A stretch of DNA of 64,000 nt from Fodinibius roseus (GTDB taxonomy: Bacteria; Bacteroidota; Rhodothermia; Balneolales; Balneolaceae). Positions 61,702 through 64,000 of the stretch are shown here, in pieces (position 1 is the first letter of the stretch; each line of letters begins with the position of its first letter). The notes beneath the pieces are model-generated. The model worked only from the letters and a program-made list of their open reading frames with translations. It ran no database searches and was not told where the DNA came from. Made by a program: the position numbers and the translations under genes. The DNA is taken from positions 186,001-250,000 of the forward strand of contig NZ_FQUS01000002.1 in assembly GCF_900129315.1 (NCBI RefSeq), written 5' to 3'.

Positions 61702-61748
61702 AGGCCCGCTTACCTGACGATGTTGGCGCATGCAAGGTAAACGAGCCT
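61702..61748 (+). other. Hairpin between fecR and the susC-like gene
   Basis: AGGC (61702-61705)/GCCT (61745-61748), CG/CG, and TTACCT (61710-61715)/AGGTAA (61735-61740) form one interrupted stem with a 19-base loop, ending 43 bases before the susC-like ATG. No T run follows. It may set the ratio of regulator to receptor. Confidence 0.5.
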
Positions 61749-61791
61749 GTCGATTAACGAGTAATAAGAACCCATTAATCATTGATAAGAT

Positions 61792-64000
61792 ATGAAAAAA
61801 AGAATACTAAAAACAGCCTTCCGTATGTCACGTAATGCTTTGTTCGGACTGTTATTTTGTTGCCTGGTTGCCCCTTTGGTAATGGCCGAGAGCAGTTCCG
61901 GACAAAGTATCGAAGACGTTTTTGTCAAGATATCTGCAGAACATACTCCCGTTGAGAATATTTTTAAAGATATTGAAGCAGCTACCTCGTTTTCATTTCT
62001 CTATGGCAAATACCGAATCGAAGCGATGCCTCATCGTATATCGTTCACAGCAAAAAAAAGATCGGTTGCCGATATATTACGCATTATTTCACGGGAAACA
62101 GGATTACTGTTTAGACAAATCAACAGCACCGTAACGGTCAAAACAGATGATATTCGACCTGTAAAAAGAGAAGAACCATCAGATGAAATGATCGAAGGAA
62201 CCGTATATGATGCGGCAACTAATGAAACCCTGCCCGGTGTAAACATTCTGGTGAAAGGGACTACCATGGGGACATCGACAGACAGAAATGGGGCATTTGA
62301 ATTTACCGTTCCCTCTCTGCAAGATACGTTGGTGGCCTCGTTTGTGGGGTATCAGACAAAAGAAGTACCCATCAATGGCAGAACTGAACTAAACATATCG
62401 TTGAGTTCACAGGCCATTGTAGGTGATGAAATGGTTGTCGTGGGATATGGAGAACAGGAAAGAAGCAGTTTAACCAGTGCGGTCTCCGATATTGATGGTG
62501 ATGTTATTTCTAAAAAACATGTGTTCGACAGTCGAAGAGCATTGCAGGGACTGGCGCCGGGGGTGACTGTTATAGACCGTGGAGGCGATCCTGCAGCGGC
62601 AAATAATATCCAGATCAGAATTCGGGGAAATACCACGATCGGAAATAACGAGCCTCTTGTTTTGGTCGATGGCGTAGAAGAAACTGATGGGTTCGGCGAT
62701 ATGAATCCCAATGATATTGCATCCATCACCGTATTGAAAGATGCTTCTGCTACCGCTATCTATGGATCGAGAGGAGCTAACGGGGTCGTTTTAGTAACCA
62801 CTAAGGACGCTGAGGAAGGAGTGTTGGAAGTAGAATATAACGGCTATTATGGAGTTCAGGAGCTCAATTACAAGCCGGAACACTTGGGATTGGAAAAATA
62901 TATGAGACTGCAAAATGAAGCTTATTCCAACCGTCCCGGTGGACAACCTTTTTATACAGAGGAAGAGATTCAGGAGTATATCAACGCTGATGACCGGTTG
63001 CAATATCCACTACCCAATACCATGTGGGATGCGACCTTCAGCCCCGCCCCGCAACAGAATCACAGCTTGCAATTCAGTGGAGGATCTGAAAGCATAAATT
63101 CTCTCTTGTCACTCAGCTATTCGAATCAGGATGGCGTTATTCCGAACTTTTCATCGGATAAATATAACGTCCGGTTAAATACGAACTTTAAAGTAAACGA
63201 CCGTATTCAGCTGAGCAGCAAGATAACCTATAGGAAAAATGATTCGGTCCGTCCCTTTGAAGACGGGGGGGTTTACTGGCGTCTGTGGCACAGCTCTCAG
63301 TGGACGGTTCCCCAATATCCGGATGGGACATACGGGGTAAGCAATCAGGGTCATAATCCTTATATGTATGCCAAGGAATCAGGAACGCTAAAATATTACC
63401 AGGATTATTTGTTAGGAAATGCAACGGCTGATGTGGAGCTGTTGGACAATCTTACCTATAGCTTACAAGTAAGTGGCCAGATTGATTTGCGAAGTCACCG
63501 AAATTTTAAAAGAGCCTATGACGTCCATGATTATTATGATCCGAGCGTCATCGTTAAGACCGTTTCTCCCAATCAATTAACGGAATTTCGGGATCAAACC
63601 GATCGACTTACGTTGCGAAATTTATTAAACTATAAGCTGGAGCTGGAAAATCACTCAATTAGCATCCTGGGGGGATACGAGCAGATACAACAAAACCACG
63701 AACGGCTAACCGCAAACAGGGAAGGCTTTTACAATAACGAGTTACGAAACCTGGATGCAGGATCCCAGGAAAACTGGTCTAACTCAGGGTACGATACCGA
63801 TACGCGGTTAAGATCTGTTTTTGGGCGACTGAACTACTCTTATGAAGATCGATATCTCTTGGAAGCCAATGCCCGGTACGATGGTTCTTCCAAGTTCTAT
63901 GGAGCCAACAATCAATACAGTTTCTTCCCGTCATTTTCAGCGGCATGGCGAATCTCCAATGAGCAGTTTTGGGAACCATTTGAGTCGGTTATCAGCAATC
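61792..64000 (+). CDS. SusC/RagA family TonB-linked outer-membrane receptor with STN domain; 3' truncated by window
   Basis: The frame is open from the ATG at 61792 to the window end (736 codons), so it is missing from lists of complete frames. A signal peptide runs to about residue 37 (LFGLLFCCLVAPLVMAESSS). The STN domain follows at about 45-115 (ISAEHTPVENIFKDIEAATS), then the carboxypeptidase-regulatory-like domain at about 140-215 (EGTVYDAATNETLPGVNILV), the plug (about 220-340) with NEPLVLVDGVEE, the SusC hallmark IASITVLKDASATAIYGSRG and ANGVVLVTTK, then the first barrel strands. This is the classical SusC/RagA form. A susD gene probably follows outside the window. Its FecR and sigma genes precede it, so a cell-surface signalling module is complete at this end. 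Confidence 0.93.
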   Translation, partial: MKKRILKTAFRMSRNALFGLLFCCLVAPLVMAESSSGQSIEDVFVKISAEHTPVENIFKDIEAATSFSFLYGKYRIEAMPHRISFTAKKRSVADILRIISRETGLLFRQINSTVTVKTDDIRPVKREEPSDEMIEGTVYDAATNETLPGVNILVKGTTMGTSTDRNGAFEFTVPSLQDTLVASFVGYQTKEVPINGRTELNISLSSQAIVGDEMVVVGYGEQERSSLTSAVSDIDGDVISKKHVFDSRRALQGLAPGVTVIDRGGDPAAANNIQIRIRGNTTIGNNEPLVLVDGVEETDGFGDMNPNDIASITVLKDASATAIYGSRGANGVVLVTTKDAEEGVLEVEYNGYYGVQELNYKPEHLGLEKYMRLQNEAYSNRPGGQPFYTEEEIQEYINADDRLQYPLPNTMWDATFSPAPQQNHSLQFSGGSESINSLLSLSYSNQDGVIPNFSSDKYNVRLNTNFKVNDRIQLSSKITYRKNDSVRPFEDGGVYWRLWHSSQWTVPQYPDGTYGVSNQGHNPYMYAKESGTLKYYQDYLLGNATADVELLDNLTYSLQVSGQIDLRSHRNFKRAYDVHDYYDPSVIVKTVSPNQLTEFRDQTDRLTLRNLLNYKLELENHSISILGGYEQIQQNHERLTANREGFYNNELRNLDAGSQENWSNSGYDTDTRLRSVFGRLNYSYEDRYLLEANARYDGSSKFYGANNQYSFFPSFSAAWRISNEQFWEPFESVISN

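Noticed and set aside
1-64000. CRISPR array, tRNA or rRNA genes, intact insertion sequence, prophage
   Set aside because: No regularly spaced repeats, no tRNA-like cloverleaf with TTCGA arm, no rRNA stretch and no transposase, integrase or phage structural gene was recognised on either strand.

Overview
The window reads as chromosomal DNA of a Bacteroidota/Balneolota-type Gram-negative bacterium (Balneolota is my best guess). Supporting signs are two ECF sigma / FecR anti-sigma / SusC modules with STN and carboxypeptidase-regulatory-like domains, a SusD lipoprotein, a PafA-type alkaline phosphatase, a split YeeE/YedE pair followed by a metallo-beta-lactamase-rhodanese protein, a TamA/TamB pair, and many lipoprotein signals. 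Several genes carry clear Shine-Dalgarno sequences (Hsp20, the ABC permease, the MBL-rhodanese gene), which is less usual for classical Bacteroidetes. No rRNA, tRNA, CRISPR array, intact insertion sequence or prophage was found.

Layout. 1-1.1 kb: the end of a CusB-like efflux adaptor with a DUF3347 tail, and a PII-like protein. 1.5-3.7 kb: a zinc alcohol dehydrogenase and a GntR/UTRA regulator on the minus strand. 4.4-8.8 kb: a sulfur cluster (two YeeE/YedE half-proteins, MBL-rhodanese, SulP permease) with candidate GntR operators in its leader. 9.1-10.7 kb: PafA phosphatase. 11-15.9 kb (minus): CrcB fluoride channel, then a copper cluster of PCuAC chaperone, SCO protein, a TonB receptor resembling OprC/NosA and a small CNGSC protein, plus a 51-residue DUF3309 protein. 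16-24.2 kb: M14 carboxypeptidase, TamA-like and TamB. 24.5-28.9 kb: M29 aminopeptidase and a NEW3/ABC exporter operon. 29.2-33.6 kb: a tight operon of an ATP-grasp ligase, a 662-residue protein of unknown family with a papain-like Gln/Cys/His/Asn pattern, and an alanine racemase. I regard this as the best candidate for an undescribed system. 33.8-42.9 kb: a proteostasis neighbourhood (ClpB, J-domain protein, DegQ-type protease, Hsp20, all minus) interspersed with a macrodomain protein, an S1/P1 nuclease and a DUF2784 membrane protein.

43.4-59.2 kb: sigma, FecR, SusC, SusD, gamma-glutamyltransferase, a ceramidase-like/sialidase-like two-part protein and a fused HyuA-HyuB oxoprolinase-type enzyme. 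Together these look like a SusCD-based uptake and breakdown locus whose enzymes point to gamma-glutamyl compounds rather than glycans. 59.7-64 kb: a second sigma/FecR/SusC module, in more AT-rich surroundings, cut by the window end. A GC-rich, hairpin-dense block between its sigma and fecR genes looks like a small RNA or cis-regulatory RNA.

All functional calls rest on motif recognition by eye. No database search, folding program or composition count was run.
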